A stretch of 64,000 nt of DNA from Corydoras sp. C115 (GCA_019802505.1 JAFMOC010000221.1:257501-321500); one strand, 5' to 3'. Counted from the first letter of the stretch, positions 36,990-48,955 are shown. Numbers and translations are program-made. Notes: a model not told the origin generated them from the sequence alone.

Positions 36990-37480
36990 GGCCCCGGGGA
37001 TCCAGGTTCGAATCTCGATCGGGGCGGAGGTTCCACGTTCTCCCCGTGTCCGTGTGTGGGTTTTCTCTGGGTTCTCCGGGTTTCCTCCCACAGCCCAAAA
37101 ACATGGATTTAAGGTGAATTGGTGGCTCTCAATTGCCCCTATATAGAGTGTGATGTGTGTGCTCAGTGATAGATTGGCGTCCTGTCCCCGAAATGTTCTC
37201 CCCTGGATGAGCATGGGGAACCCCCGGTACCCCCCCCCCCGCCCGGGTGGTGTAGTGGAGTCTGAGTGGAGTTTGCATGTTCTCCCCGTGTCCGCATGGG
37301 TTTCCTCCAGGTTCTCCGGTTTCCGCCCTCAGCCCAAAAACATGGTTTCAAGGTAATCCGATTGCTCTAAATTGCCCCATATAGTGTGTGTGTCTTTGTG
37401 TGTGAGTGTGTGTCCAGCGCCCTGTCCTGGGTGTATCTGTAAATGTTCTCCCCTGGATGAGCATGGGGAACCCCATGGGG
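36990..37480 (+). mobile_element. two adjacent SINE copies
   Basis: The first (36990-37235) has CAGGTTCGAATCTCGATCGG and the full tail. The second (37245-37480) lacks the B-box and starts near TGGTGTAGTGGAGTCTGAGT. Confidence 0.8.
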
Positions 37481-38000
37481 TATCCACTCACTGTACACTC
37501 TGTTACACACCTCCACCTCGCTGCGCCACCTTGTGGATTTGGAATCAGAGACAGTGGGACACCATGCCGCACAGTGTGTGTTCTCCATCCTCTAATCCTC
37601 TCCATCAGGGATACAGGATGAGGGTGGAGGAACACGAACCGAACACACCTGCACCACCACCACCACCACCACCCTGTCAGCGTCACGGCAGAACTGAGAA
37701 CGATCCACCACCCGAATAACAACAACAGCAGCTCTGTTCGCGGTTCTGATCGTCAGACGTCCAGATGGACGGCTGAGTGGAACCGATGACATCATCAGCT
37801 CAGGGTTCCAGTTCTGCGGGCTGAATTGTTCTCGCGTACCGCAGTGGAACTCTGATTCGTCTTTGGGCTCAGAGACAGTTATTAATGAACCGGGGGTTCT
37901 ATTGTGGAAGCCCGTGAGAACCGGGGTACACCGCATTCAGTCTGGGGGGGGGCTGTACATGTGGTTGAGTTATAATTTATTTTAATGATTATTGGAAATA
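37481..38000. other. no gene; partial inverted repeat copy near 37650-37740
   Basis: A CCA run and TGTCAGCGTCACGGCAGAAC near 37650-37700 look like the inverse of the 34.5-kb repeat. The rest is single-copy-looking. Confidence 0.45.
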
Positions 38001-38005
38001 GACAG

Positions 38006-38375
38006 GGCGGCACGGTGGCTTAGTGGTTTGGCACGTTCTCCTCTCAGTGCTAGGGATTCCCTGTTCGAATCCCCATCTGGGTGGAGTTTGCATGTTCTCC
38101 CCGTGTTCCCGTGGGTTTCCTCCGGGTTCTCTGGTTTCCTCCCACAGTCCAAAAACATGGATCAAGTCAATTGAGTTCTCCAAATTGCCCCATATAGAGT
38201 GTGTATGCGTGCGTGTCGGTGTGAGTGAGTGTGTGCCCAGCGATAGATTGGCGTCCTGTCCTGGGTGTATCTGCCCAGCGCCCAAAACTTTCTCCCCTGG
38301 ATGGGCATGGGGAAACCCCCCCGCGACCCTAATGGAGGATAAAGCGGAAGATAATGAATGAATGAATGAATGGAA
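38006..38375 (+). mobile_element. full-length tRNA-derived SINE (best copy in the window)
   Basis: GGGCGGCACGGTGGCTTAGT head with A-box-like TGGCTTAGTGG, B-box CTGTTCGAATCCCCATCTGG, body CAGTCCAAAAACATGG, a GTGTGAGTGAGTGTG stretch, tail CCCCTGGATGGGCATGGGG and an end of AAAGCGGAAGATAATGAATG with four ATGA repeats. About 370 bp. No LINE partner is seen. Confidence 0.88.
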
Positions 38376-38439
38376 CTAGACAGTGTGTTGCTTTAGCGTT
38401 TTCCTCACCAGCCTGGTGGTCGTGTGGGGTAACTACACC

Positions 38440-38960
38440 CAGACGCATCCATCCATCATCCAATTAGTCCTCTACTAGGGTGGGGGGAAGGGGTTCCACA
38501 TGCCCGTCCGAGGGAGAACGTTCCGGCCGCTGGGCAGATACACCCGGGACAGGGCGCCGATCTGTATGGGGAGAACATACAAATTCCACTCAAATTGGGA
38601 TTCAAACCTGGATCCCCAGCACCGAGAGGAGAACATGCTGACCACTACGCCACTGTGCCAACCAGGGGCGATTTGGATAGCGGCAATTTCATATAGAATA
38701 GAGCAGCCATTTCACATTGAATCCATGTTTTTTTGGACTGGGGGGAGGAAACTGGAGAACCGGAGAACCCGGAGGAAACCCATATGTAGACGGGGAGAAC
38801 ATGCAAATTCCACCCAGAATGGGCTGCTCTAAATTGCCCCATATAGGGTACGTGTGTGGGTCTGTGTGAGTGTGCGCCCTGTCCCGGGTGTATCTGCCTA
38901 GCGGCGAAATTGTTCTCCCCTGGATGGGCATGGGGAACCCCCCCCCCCCCCCCCAAGACC
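38440..38960. mobile_element. antisense SINE pieces followed by a sense SINE tail
   Basis: 38440-38690 and 38691-38815 read as - strand SINE (with GAGAACATGCTGACCACTAC and the body complement). 38816-38945 is a + strand tail with GTTCTCCCCTGGATGGGCAT. Confidence 0.78.
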
Positions 38961-38984
38961 CGAATATGACATTAGACAATGAGA

Positions 38985-39092
38985 CGGACCTTCTCAACCA
39001 ACACCGGTGTCTGACCTCACGATCTCCGCAGTGATGCAGGAAAGTTCCACAGGAGGGGTGTCCTCAAACTTTCGCCCAATGTCAAGGTTCCC
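38985..39092 (+). mobile_element. Tc1/mariner fragment
   Basis: CACCGGTGTCTGACCTCACG and GAAAGTTCCACAGGAGGGGT match the later part of the Tc1 transposase reading order (SVSDL motif), as at 33.68 kb. Very short. Confidence 0.55.
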
Positions 39093-39545
39093 ACAGAAAA
39101 CCCTAACAACCCCCAACCCCACCCCCCCGCCCCCCACACACACACTCACAGGGAGGTTTTTTTATGGGCGCTCCTGTAAACACACTCACGCCGTTTCTCT
39201 CGGCGTGTTTACGTGTGTGAATCGGCGAGTGGGCGTGTGTTTTTTCGGGCGCTCGAGGTCGGTGGGGGGGGACGCCGGTGACGGGGTTCTCGCGGAACTC
39301 AGCGGGGATCCAACATCAGACAAACAACAGGCTGTCGGCGCGCCTGATTTACACGCTCGCGCCCGGCGACCTCGCCTCTCATGTTATCCACCTGGGGGCC
39401 GTTAGGGGCCTCCACTCGCATTTCACACGCGGCGTGGACTTTAAGAGCGAGGGGGGGGGGGGGGGGGGGGGCGGATCGGCACCTCGCCAAAAAAAAAAAA
39501 AAAGGATAAATTCTATTGACTTATTTAGTTTGTTAGTATTTGTAG
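39093..39545. other. no gene; G21 and A-rich runs
   Basis: G run of 21 at 39451-39471 followed by an A run at 39489-39503. Confidence 0.6.
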
Positions 39546-40140
39546 GGTAATTGGCATGTTCTCCACTCATCCAGGTTCAAATCCTGATCTGTGTTGGAGT
39601 TTGCATGTTCTCCCCGTGTCCAAGCAGGTTTCCTCCGGTTTCCTCCACCCAGTCCAAAAAACGATGGATTCAAGTTGAAATGGCTGCTCTAAATTGCCCC
39701 CATCGAATTCACCCCTGGGTGGCACGATGGCATAGTGCTCAGCACGTCCGCCTCTCAGCGCCAGGGAATCCGGGTTCGAATCCTAATCTGCGGTGGTGTT
39801 GGTATGTTCTCCCCGTGTCCGTTTCCTCCACCTCGAACCCACGTTTTTTGGACTGTGGGAAGAAACCCACATGGGGAGAACATGCAAATTCCACCCAGAT
39901 TGGGATACGAACCTGGATCCCCAGCGCTGAGAGGAGAACATGCTGACCACCATGCCACCGTGCCACCTGGGGCGATTTGTATAGGGGCCATTTAGAGCAG
40001 CCATTTCACCTTGAATCCATGTTTTTTGCACTGGGGAGGAAACCGGAGAACCCGGAGGAAATCCACATGTAGACGGGGAGAACATGCAAATACCTGGCTC
40101 CCCGGCGCTGAGAGGAGAACATGCTAAACCACTACACCAC
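39546..40140. mobile_element. inverted SINE cluster
   Basis: + copies at about 39546-39700 and 39716-39835 are followed by - copies at 39836-39975 and 39985-40140. The middle pair forms an imperfect palindrome of more than 100 bp per arm. Confidence 0.8.
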
Positions 40141-40920
40141 CTACAAATAATAACAAATAAGTGTTGTATGGGGTGGAGACCAGCGTGGAACCCTGGTCAT
40201 GTCCGTGCACGTGTCAGCCGAACGGGGCCTTCCCCAAACTGCAGGTCACGAGTTCCTCACACGTGACACGAGGCCCGCCGCCGACGGGGCAGCACGTCCC
40301 GAAACGACGGGCCAATCAGAACGGAGTGTCTCCGTATCCCAGAACATGACATCACTCTCTGGCTAATGAACTTGGCTCGACGGGAGCTCGTTAGGTTCTC
40401 CGTCTTTTGCCCGGCATTCATTTATTCAGGGACGGGTATGGAGTGTGGGGGGTGGGGGGGGGGATGTAGAAGGACTCTCTGAATCTCTGAATGTAAGCCC
40501 CCCCCCCACCCCCCGCGCTCCATCTTCATTCACGTCCCGCGCCGCCTGTGGAGAGAAACTGTGTCATAATGCAGCGGGGCCCTTTCTCATTCAAATGGCC
40601 CCCCCATTGTCCGTGCGAGCGGGCGGCTCCGCCCGGTGCCGCGGAACAACCGCGCCTCTGTGCGCGCCGCCCGCCGCACGACTCGGGGGCCAACGTCTGC
40701 GCTCGCCTCCGTCCCACAGACGCAGTGTGGCGGACGGAGACAAAAAAAAAAAAAAAAAAAAGGCAACGCGCAGGCGGGACCCGGGGGGCCGCGGAACCCA
40801 TGGTGAGGGAGGACGTTAAACGCTGTCGGACGGCCTTGCCGTAAATTAAACCTGAAAAGTTATACGACTCCGGCTTAATTAATCCTTAATCCTGAGGCGA
40901 CCTGGTGTGGGGATGAAGTC
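40141..40920. other. no gene recognised
   Basis: CpG-rich at 40500-40800, with an A run at 40742-40760 and the core CCTTCCCCAAACTG near 40227. No exon recognised. Confidence 0.5.
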
Positions 40921-42640
40921 AGGGCTCTGTGTGAACCTGGCAGAGAACGGGCCTTCCCCAAACTGTTTCCTCAGAAGTGGAGGTAACAACCCATTTATAA
41001 AGAGTGTGGGGTCAGACACTGATGGACCTCACAGCAGAAAATGGGCCTTCCCCAAACTGTTTCCTCAAAGATGGAGGTTGCCCTTACTTATTTATAAAGA
41101 GTGTTGGGTCAGATACTGATACAGGGTGAGAGGACCTCATGTGTTGGGTCAGATACTGATACAGGGTGAGAGGACTCCACACCGAACTCGACCATGCACA
41201 CCTTTATGGACCTCGCAGCACAAAATGGGCCTTCCCCAAACTGTTTCCTCAAAGATGGAGGTTGCCCTTACTTATTTATAAAGAGTGTTGGGTCAGACAC
41301 TGATACAGGGTGAGAGGACATCGTGTGTTGGGTCAGACACTGATACAGGGTGAGAGGACATCGTGTGTTGGGTCAGACACTGATACAGGGTGAGAGGACA
41401 TCATGTGTTGGGTCAGACACTGATACAGGGTGAGAGGACATCATGTGTTGGGTCAGATACTGATACAGGGTGAGAGGACATCATGTGTTGGGTCAGACAC
41501 TGATACAGGGTGAGAGGACATCATGTGTTGGGTCAGATACTGATACAGGGTGAGAGGACATCATGTGTTGGGTCAGATACTGATACAGGGTGAGAGGACA
41601 TCATGTGTTGGGTCAGACACTGATACAGGATGAGAGGACATCATGTGTTGGGTCAGATACTGATACAGGGTGAGAGGACCTCACGCGTTGGGCCGGACAC
41701 TGATACAGGGTGAGTGCACATCATGTGTTGGGTCAGATACTGATACAGGGTGAGAGGACCTCCACACCGAACTCGACCATGCACACCTTTATGGACCTCG
41801 CAGCACAAAATAGGCCTTCCCCAAACTGTTTCCTCAAAGATGGAGGTTGCCCTTACTTATTTATAAAGAGTGTTGGGTCAGACACTGATACAGGGTGAGA
41901 GGACATCACGTGTTGGGTCAGATACTGATACAGGGTGAGAGGACATCATGTGTTGGGTCAGATACTGATACAGGGTGAGAGGACATCATGTGTTGGGTCA
42001 GACACTGATACAGGGTGAGAGGACATCACGTGTTGGGTCAGATACTGATACAGGGTGAGAGGACATCATGTGTTGGGTCAGATACTGATACAGGGTGAGA
42101 GGACCTCCACACAGAACTCAACCAGGCACAATATTTATGGACCTCGCATCAGAAAACGGGCCTTCCCCAAACTGTTTCCTCAAAGATGGAGCTAACAATC
42201 ACCCTTTATAAAGAATGGGTGTTGGGTCAGACACTGATACAGGGTGAGAGGACCTCCACACCAAATTCAACCATAAACATCTTGCAGCAGAGAATGGGCC
42301 TTCCCCAAACTGTTTCCACAAAGATGGAGGTCGCCGTTACTTATTTATAAAGAGTGTGGGGTCAGAGACTGATGCAGGGTGAGAGGACCTCACGTATCAT
42401 CTCCGTCTTCTCCACACCGAACTCAAACATGCACACCATTATGGACCTCGAAGCAGAATATGGGCCTTCCCCAAACTGTTCGCGTAAAGATGGAGGTAAT
42501 AAAGAGTGTGATACAGGGTGAGAGAACCTCCACACAGAACTCATCCATGCACAACTTTATGGACCTCGTAGCAGAAAACGGGCCTTCCCCAAACTGTTTG
42601 GTATCGATATCAGCATGCGGACACACGTGTGGAAATTGAA
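40921..42640 (-). mobile_element. Tc1/mariner-derived block containing a 40-bp minisatellite
   Basis: CCTTCCCCAAACTGTTTCCT and flanks (TATGGACCTCGCAGCA, CCTCCACACCGAACTCGACC) occur at least seven times. On the - strand these read in Tc1 order: the core AACAGTTTGGGGAAGG, then GGTCCATAAA, then GAGTTCGGTGTGGAGG. Between them run about 21 units of a 40-bp repeat beginning TGTTGGGTCAGA(C/T)ACTGAT (41101-41180, 41286-41760, 41870-42110, 42210). No intact transposase. Confidence 0.8.
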
Positions 42641-43140
42641 CTGAATGAAACACCAGGATTCGGTGATGGAGGGATGGAAAATGTCCCTCTTGCCTGATGA
42701 TTCGAGCCTATCCCGTTGGTTGGAGGTCCTGCAAGTTTTCATGCCTCCTCACAACAAACCCGATCCGTGGACCCCCCGGCGTGTTGAGTCGGACCCGGTG
42801 CCAGCGCCGCCGCGTCCCGCTGCTTCCATTGGAAGGTTGGAGTTATTTAATCGTCTCCGCCGTCAGGTACTTCACACCTGAATCCACGTCATCCACCGCG
42901 TTATCCTTTATAAACACCTCCACCAGTGGGTTCTCGGGTCTCTGTTGGTCAGGGGCATCACAGAACAGGTATCATTTGGGTGGTGGATTGTTGATGGTCG
43001 GTTCTGCAGTGACACTGAGGTGCTGAGGGGGGTTCTAGTGCAGCAGTGCTGCCTTAGTTTCATTTCTCCACCTCAGTCACACTGCTGGGATAGGACATAA
43101 TGCACCCACCCAATAACCCCTGCTCTGTGGTGGTACTATT
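42641..43140. repeat. degraded dispersed repeat related to the 34.5-kb copy
   Basis: GGTTCTGCAGTGACACTGAG near 42999 and CACACTGCTGGGATAGGACA near 43078 are recognisable. The start (42641-42840) is single-copy-looking. Confidence 0.5.
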
Positions 43141-44079
43141 GGGGTCCTGACCATTTACAGTAAGTGGAGTAAAAAAAGGGGGCGTGTCCGGCACTGTAAT
43201 TTACTCCACCTGTTTTGACCACGCCCACCTCTGGATCTGAAAAACGGTGTGGGACGAAGATCCTCTCTTCCGATTCGTGCTTATTTAAAAAGAACCGGAT
43301 AGCTTTGGTACGAATCGGGATGTCGATTGTCAAGCCTTCCCTCCATCACATCCTGTCCTGACCTCCCGAAGGTTCTGCCGGCATTAGCCAAAACATGGGG
43401 GGGGGGTGGCTCTGTGTCAATGACCATGAAGACTCTGAAACTTCTCCATCCTTAAACTAAACTGTCCTCGTAACGTGTGATTGTTGCCGTTTGAGGTCAT
43501 GTGACTGGTTCTGGCCGTCCTGCCCGGTCCGCCTCGGCCGATCCGAGTTTATTTGGCGTGGCTCGGCTCGTCCTCTGGACCGTAAATGAAGCTGCAGGAA
43601 TGTTTTGCGTCGTTGCGCTGATGGACGGTGGCGGTTCCTCAGGGGGTTCTCTGCTTGAGATCCACAGCGTTTATTAACTCTTCTAAACTTTCCTTCCAAG
43701 CCGAACTCGTGGAACCGACTGGAACTTCCCCAGAACAAAGTGCAGGGCTGATTAGTTACAGACGCCGTTATCCGGGATGATGTCACGGCGATGTTAATGA
43801 GGTTCATTAAACCGGTAGCTCGGCGGCCCTGCCACGCTAATCTCCCGTTGGCCCATCGATCTCTTCCAGCCGCGGTTGTTTAGGAACGTATCAGCGTAGT
43901 GGAACGTATCTACAACCTTAAAGGAAGCCGATTTGCAGCTGTGACTCCAGATAACGTACCCTTTCTCGAACCATGGGTCCAGATTACTCCAGTTCTGCTT
44001 AAAAACACGAAAACAGAATAACTGTGTGACGGATATGACGCTGGGTTTTAAATGTATAATCCATAACAGCAGAGTATTT
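43141..44079. other. no gene recognised
   Basis: Single-copy-looking sequence with a G run near 43398. No exon recognised. Confidence 0.5.
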
Positions 44080-44852
44080 ACTATAGTGAGTACAGTGATT
44101 ATATTTAGTATAGTGAGTATAGTGATTATAGTGAGTACAGTGATTATATTTAGTTTAGTGAGTATAGTGATTATAGTGCGTATAGTAAGTATAGTGATTA
44201 TAGTTAGTATAGTGATTGTAGTTAGTATAGTGATTATAGTGTGTATAGTTAGTATAGTGATTATAGTTGATATAGTGAGTATAGGGATTACAGTTAGTAT
44301 AGTTAGTATAGTAATTATAGTGAGTATAGTGATTGTAGTTAGTATAATGATTATAGTGTGTATAGTTAGTATAGTGGTTATAGTTGATATAGTGAGTATA
44401 GGGATTACAGTTAGTATAGTAATTATAGTGAGTATAGTGATTGTAGTTAGTATAGTGATTATAGTGCGTATAGTTAGTATAGTGATTATAGTGTGTGTAG
44501 TTAGTATATTGATTATAGTTAGTATAGTGATTGTAGTTAGTATAGTGATTATAGTGTGTATAGTTAGTATAGTGGTTATAGTTGATATAGTGAGTATAGG
44601 GATTACAGTTAGTATAGTAATTATAGTGAGTATAGTGATTATAGTTAGTATAGGGATTACAGTGAGTATAGTATAATGAGTTTAGTGAGTACAGTTAGTA
44701 TAGTGAGTATAGGGATTACAGTGAGTATAGTTAGTATAATGAGTTTAGTGCGTACAGTGAGTATAGTGATTATACTTAGTATCGTGAGTATAGTGATTAT
44801 AGTTAGTATAGTAATAATAGTGCGTATAGTGAGTATAGTGAGTGGATGCTTC
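44080..44852 (+). repeat. AT-rich minisatellite (AGTATAGTGATTATAGTG type)
   Basis: Units of 6, 9 and 12 bp built from AGTATAGT and GATTATAGT, with a higher-order block near 44215-44280 repeated near 44332-44410 and 44523-44610. The 216-codon Ile/Val/Ser frame is a product of the repeat. Confidence 0.92.
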
Positions 44853-44854
44853 CA

Positions 44855-45125
44855 GCTTTGTAAAACTCTGGACTGGACTACACAGAACCCTCAACCGAAG
44901 CTTGTCATACACATTTGAGATGAATTGGAACTGAGATTGTGAGGCCAACACACGCGTCCCACCTTATGAATGCTCATCTGGAAGAGCGTCCACTCCAGAA
45001 TCCCACAGAGAGCTTTCTGAGAAGAGTCCACGCCGTTATGGCTGCTTCAGTGGAACCAACCTGAGAAATGAGATGTTCCAAACGTTCTGTCGGTGTCCGC
45101 AGACTTTTGTCCGTAGCGTCAGACT
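44855..45125 (+). mobile_element. Tc1/mariner 3' fragment with probable terminal repeat
   Basis: The order of motifs (CTTTGTAAAACTCTGGACTG, GATGAATTGGAACTGAGATT, GAATGCTCATCTGGAAGAGC, AGAGTCCACGCCGTTATGGC) follows the 3' half of Tc1-like transposase genes. GGTGTCCGCAGACTTTTGTC near 45090 looks like the inner edge of a terminal inverted repeat. It lies about 0.6 kb upstream of the notch3 ATG. Confidence 0.7.
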
Positions 45126-45359
45126 TTCTCCGTTAGTGCGTGTTTACAACCTAAAAAGGAGAGTCGGCTCAACTTTTCTTTTAATGGTTTAATGGTTACT
45201 GTAGTCGTTTCGTTCCTTAGAGTGTGTGTCCCACACACACACACACACACACACGCGCACACACACGGAGCGTTGCTCTATTGTCTAGGTGTTATTTTAA
45301 TTAGTTTAGTAAATCCAGCGTGTTGTTTAAAGCTGCGTGAGTTTAATAATCGATCGTTC
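45126..45359. repeat. CA microsatellite upstream of the notch3 promoter
   Basis: CA run with CG variants at 45232-45266 in otherwise ordinary AT-rich sequence. Confidence 0.85.
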
Positions 45360-45735
45360 GGTTTGAAATCGTCCGATCCTCGGGTTCTCTCGGCGCACTC
45401 GTTGTTCGCGCGGAGGGATTCGGCACCGTCCTTTGAACGCGAGGAGCCTGTGAGGAAGCAGGGAGGCGGGGGCGGAGTGATACGGCGGTGACGCGGCCCG
45501 CTGCAGACTGGAGGAGTCGGGGAAAGTTGGCGCAGAAGTTGCGCGGAGCTGAACGGAGTCGCGTCGCGGCCGCCGCCGAGCTGAATGAGGAACTACGGCG
45601 CGGGACTGAAGGAGAACCTTTCTGCCGAGGAGAACCGTACCGTTCCACCAGGGGAACCTGAACTTTCGCCTGCTTTTTCCAAAAGGATGTATTTCTGCTG
45701 ACGCCCCGGACCGAGGAGCTGGACGTGCGCGAAAC
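45360..45735 (+). promoter_or_regulatory. probable notch3 promoter / 5'UTR, CpG-rich
   Basis: The stretch before the notch3 start codon is rich in CG dinucleotides, unlike the AT-richer sequence just upstream. It carries a GC-box-like element at 45465-45477 (GGCGGGGGCGGAG) and a CGGCCGCCG cluster near 45570. No clear TATA box is visible, which fits a CpG-island promoter. The transcription start site cannot be placed. Confidence 0.6.
45585..45701 (+). promoter_or_regulatory. upstream ORF in the notch3 leader (38 codons)
   Basis: An ATG in weak Kozak context (T at -3, A at +4) opens a 38-codon frame that ends in TGA 34 bases before the notch3 ATG. It is in a different frame from notch3. If the leader includes it, it could lower translation of the main frame. 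The encoded peptide resembles nothing I recognise. Whether it is transcribed is unknown. Confidence 0.45.
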
Positions 45736-45799
45736 ATGGGACATTACTACAGAATTTGGGGCGTGCTGACGATTTGCGGCATTGTGCAGATGTGCTTAG
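45736..45799 (+). CDS. notch3: notch3 exon 1 (coding part): start codon and signal peptide
   Basis: The exon encodes MGHYYRIWGVLTICGIVQMCL, a typical signal peptide: short polar start, hydrophobic core, cleavage probably near the exon 1/2 junction. The start codon has A at -3 and G at +4, a strong Kozak context. The donor is TTAG|GTGAGTG, so the exon ends in phase 1. The exon extends upstream as 5'UTR, but the transcription start is not visible. Confidence 0.9.
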
Positions 45800-46936
45800 G
45801 TGAGTGCAAAAGGGATCGCGGTTCCGATGCTTTATTTGCATCCCTTATACATATATATGAATTAATAAATCACAGCCTGCAACGTGCGCTCCAGATCGAC
45901 CCGCTGCGTTCCCATCTGCACGTTTATTGTTGCCTATTGTTGTTCGTGCACGTTTATTGTTTTCTATTATGACCCGTGCACGTTTATTATTGTTTGTTTT
46001 ACTATTCGTGCACGTTTATTAAGTTTTGCTCAAAAGATGCGCAAAAAGCCGCAACCATAAAGCCCCCGACTCTCCTCCTGCGCTCGCGTCGGGAACGTGT
46101 TGCAACACATCTGTCACATCGTCGCGTTCTAAGGATGCTATGGCTTTTATACGAAGCCTGTATAAATATAGATTTAAATTCGACCTTTGTTGCTTTTTTT
46201 AAATTTGATTTGATTTGATTTGATTTTGAGTTCTGCCCGTCCTCCTGCAGAACGCCGATTAAGAAAGAGATGTAAGGATCGTGGAACCCGCCCGTCTTAC
46301 ATTCGGGAGGTTTATTAGTTGTAGTTTTTTTTTTGTTTTTTAATAGTTTAAAAAGTTTCGCAACAGCTTAGGCGAAAGCTTCGTGTTTTTGCGCGCGTGC
46401 CGAATAAAGGCATCACGACACGCGTGAACATTTGCGACGTGAGTCAACTTTTGCCAGATGCAGATTTAAACATTAACGATCGAGTCGGAATTGTTGGCTA
46501 AATATGTAAAAAAAAAAACTAAAAAAAAAAAGAAAAGCCAACAGGTCGTTTCCAGGAGCAACCGAGCGCGCGGCAGCGTGTACGCGCGAACCAGTGCGTG
46601 GATTTAATTAATGACACTGGCTCTGAATGCGTGGGGCCGCGGGGATCGTGGGAAAATGCCGCGGCTCTGGATTTCTTCGGGATCGGCAGCAGGTCGAACA
46701 CCTGGGGGGGTTTTGCCAGATCATATCGCGAGATCTAATAAAGATCCAATTTACAATAAAGGCGACTTTAAAATTAAATTGGAATTGCATTAAAAAAAAA
46801 ACACCGGGTTCGTTGTCACGTGTGGGTTCTGCCGCGTTCTCCGGTTCGCTTTAAAGTCGGGATTAAAAACAGATCGCGACACCCGGTATCTTTACCTTTG
46901 ATCTTCCCGTTTATAGGATTTCATCTCGATTCGGGG

Positions 46937-46973
<37 letters not shown>

Positions 46974-47439
46974 GGGGGGGGGGGATCAATAGGTGATCCG
47001 TAACTTTACCCCCCCCTCGCCATACCCCCCCACACACCCACCCACCCACCCCCGCGTGTGTTTTCCCGAACAAAGCGCCATTAACAACTGAACTTTGTGT
47101 TGCGCACCGATGGGGGATGGGATAGGATCGAAAACAATGTAAAAAAAAAAAAAAAAACACTTTAAAGCGCAGCAGCGGCTTCACGTTACAAACTCAGCTG
47201 ATTGTTGTTTTTTTTTTTTTGCGGCTAAGCTGCCGCTCGGTTACATGGATGCTCTTTATTATAATAAAATAATAAATTAAATTAAATTGCCAAGACAACA
47301 CAATGTGACTTATGGGTTTATTGAACCCAATTTAATTAATTTAGTAAAATTCTGCAATTAATTGCCCAAAAAAAAAATCTCTCAAAATCTCTCAAATGAG
47401 AGAGCCGCATTCATGAGGAAGCCTGCGTGCGTTTATTGA

Positions 47440-47471
<32 letters not shown>

Positions 47472-48955
47472 TGCGTGCGTGTGTGTGTGCGTGTGTGTGT
47501 GTAACTTGCCCTTTTCTTTACCCCGACAGGATCGCGCTGCTTGGACTCCCACAGGCCGTGTGAAAACGGGGGGATGTGCGTGGACTCGAGATGCGTGTAA
47601 GTGCACGTTTCATGTTGCTCCACTCTCTCAATCATTGTTCGCAGCGGGCGCGAGGAGAGGGGCGGGGCCACGACGCAGGTGAGTGCACCTGCCGCGCGCC
47701 CGACGCCAACACTGCGGCCTATCCCGTCCCACAGTGTACCGGGTGATGTCGTAAACCTTGGTAATGACCTCATAAAGCCGTGGCAGACAATTTCATTATC
47801 TAACTATTTGACAATTTGACATCAAAGCAACAGCGCGGGTCTGAAATCCGCCTTATTCGGAAGGCTGGCTCAAGCGGCATGTGCGCTTTAACAGGTTCTC
47901 CCGCTGATTTTCTCATGGTGCAGCTTAATGGTTAGGGTGGTGGATCATTCTCAGTGCCTGCTGGCGGTGCGTCCGCGGGTTTGCTTTTAAAACCTGTACA
48001 TCCACGCACCCATCTGCACCACCACGCCGTCAACCGCCTGAACGCATCACTATACTAACTAATTAATTAACAGCCTCCGTGTTATTAACCTAGTAAAATG
48101 AATGTGGAGTTAAGCCCTGCTTCGGTTCTTATGATGGATATGATGATATTTAATAAGCGTTAGGTGGTTAACCCCCGACACAGCATGTTACTGTTGTATC
48201 CGTTGGAGGTGGAGCTTAGTGGACCACACAAGGCCCCCAGTTTGATTCGAAGGGGTAGGGATGGTTCCTTTTTTGGTTCTTCTGACTGAAATTCAAGACA
48301 TCGTTAGGCGGTTAACCCCGACGCAGCGTGTTACTGCTGTAGCTGCTGGAGGTGGAGCTTAGTTCATGTTGAAGGTGACGGGGGAGGGGGGGTGGGACGC
48401 AGCGGGCATCACGGCGGGTACAAGTGGGTAACCTGTCTGCGCCGAGTCCTGGAGCCCCTCCCCCATGAGGGCCAGCGTTGGGGGGGCGGGTGGAGGTCCC
48501 GTCTCGTCCATTGTACAGTGGGGAAGTCTGGCGTGTGGCCAAGCCGGAGGCGACGCTTATCATCTTGTCTTTTGCGTTTTTGGGTTGCTTCTTTATTTTA
48601 TTTTATTTTATTTGTCCCCTCGTCTCTGTCCCGCTGAATGGGTTGCCAGGCGCGACGTAAAAAAAAAAACCCTCTCGCCGCCGCTCCAGCCGTCCCCGTC
48701 CCCGGCTGCCGGACGACACGGGGCCGCCTGCACCTGTCCCCCCGAAAAGATCTCAGGCACTTTAATTTGTGGGATTAAAAGCGCAGCGAGTGAAAGGCGG
48801 CGGCCTCATGTGCGGCGCGGCCGGCTTGTGAGCGAGGCCTATCCCGGCGCTTCCCACAGGCCTTTGTCTTCACTCTGTATGCTAATGCCGTGCGATTGTT
48901 ATCACATGAATGCCCGCGGCTGTTGTTTTAAGTTTCTAGCCTGATTTGGAAAGCG

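Noticed and set aside
38006..38120. tRNA gene suggested by A and B boxes
   Set aside because: No cloverleaf closes and the same head is attached to a SINE body in more than 20 places.
44026..44676. 216-codon + frame rich in Ile/Val/Ser, looking like membrane segments
   Set aside because: It is read entirely through the AGTATAGTG minisatellite; frame and length follow from the repeat lacking stops.
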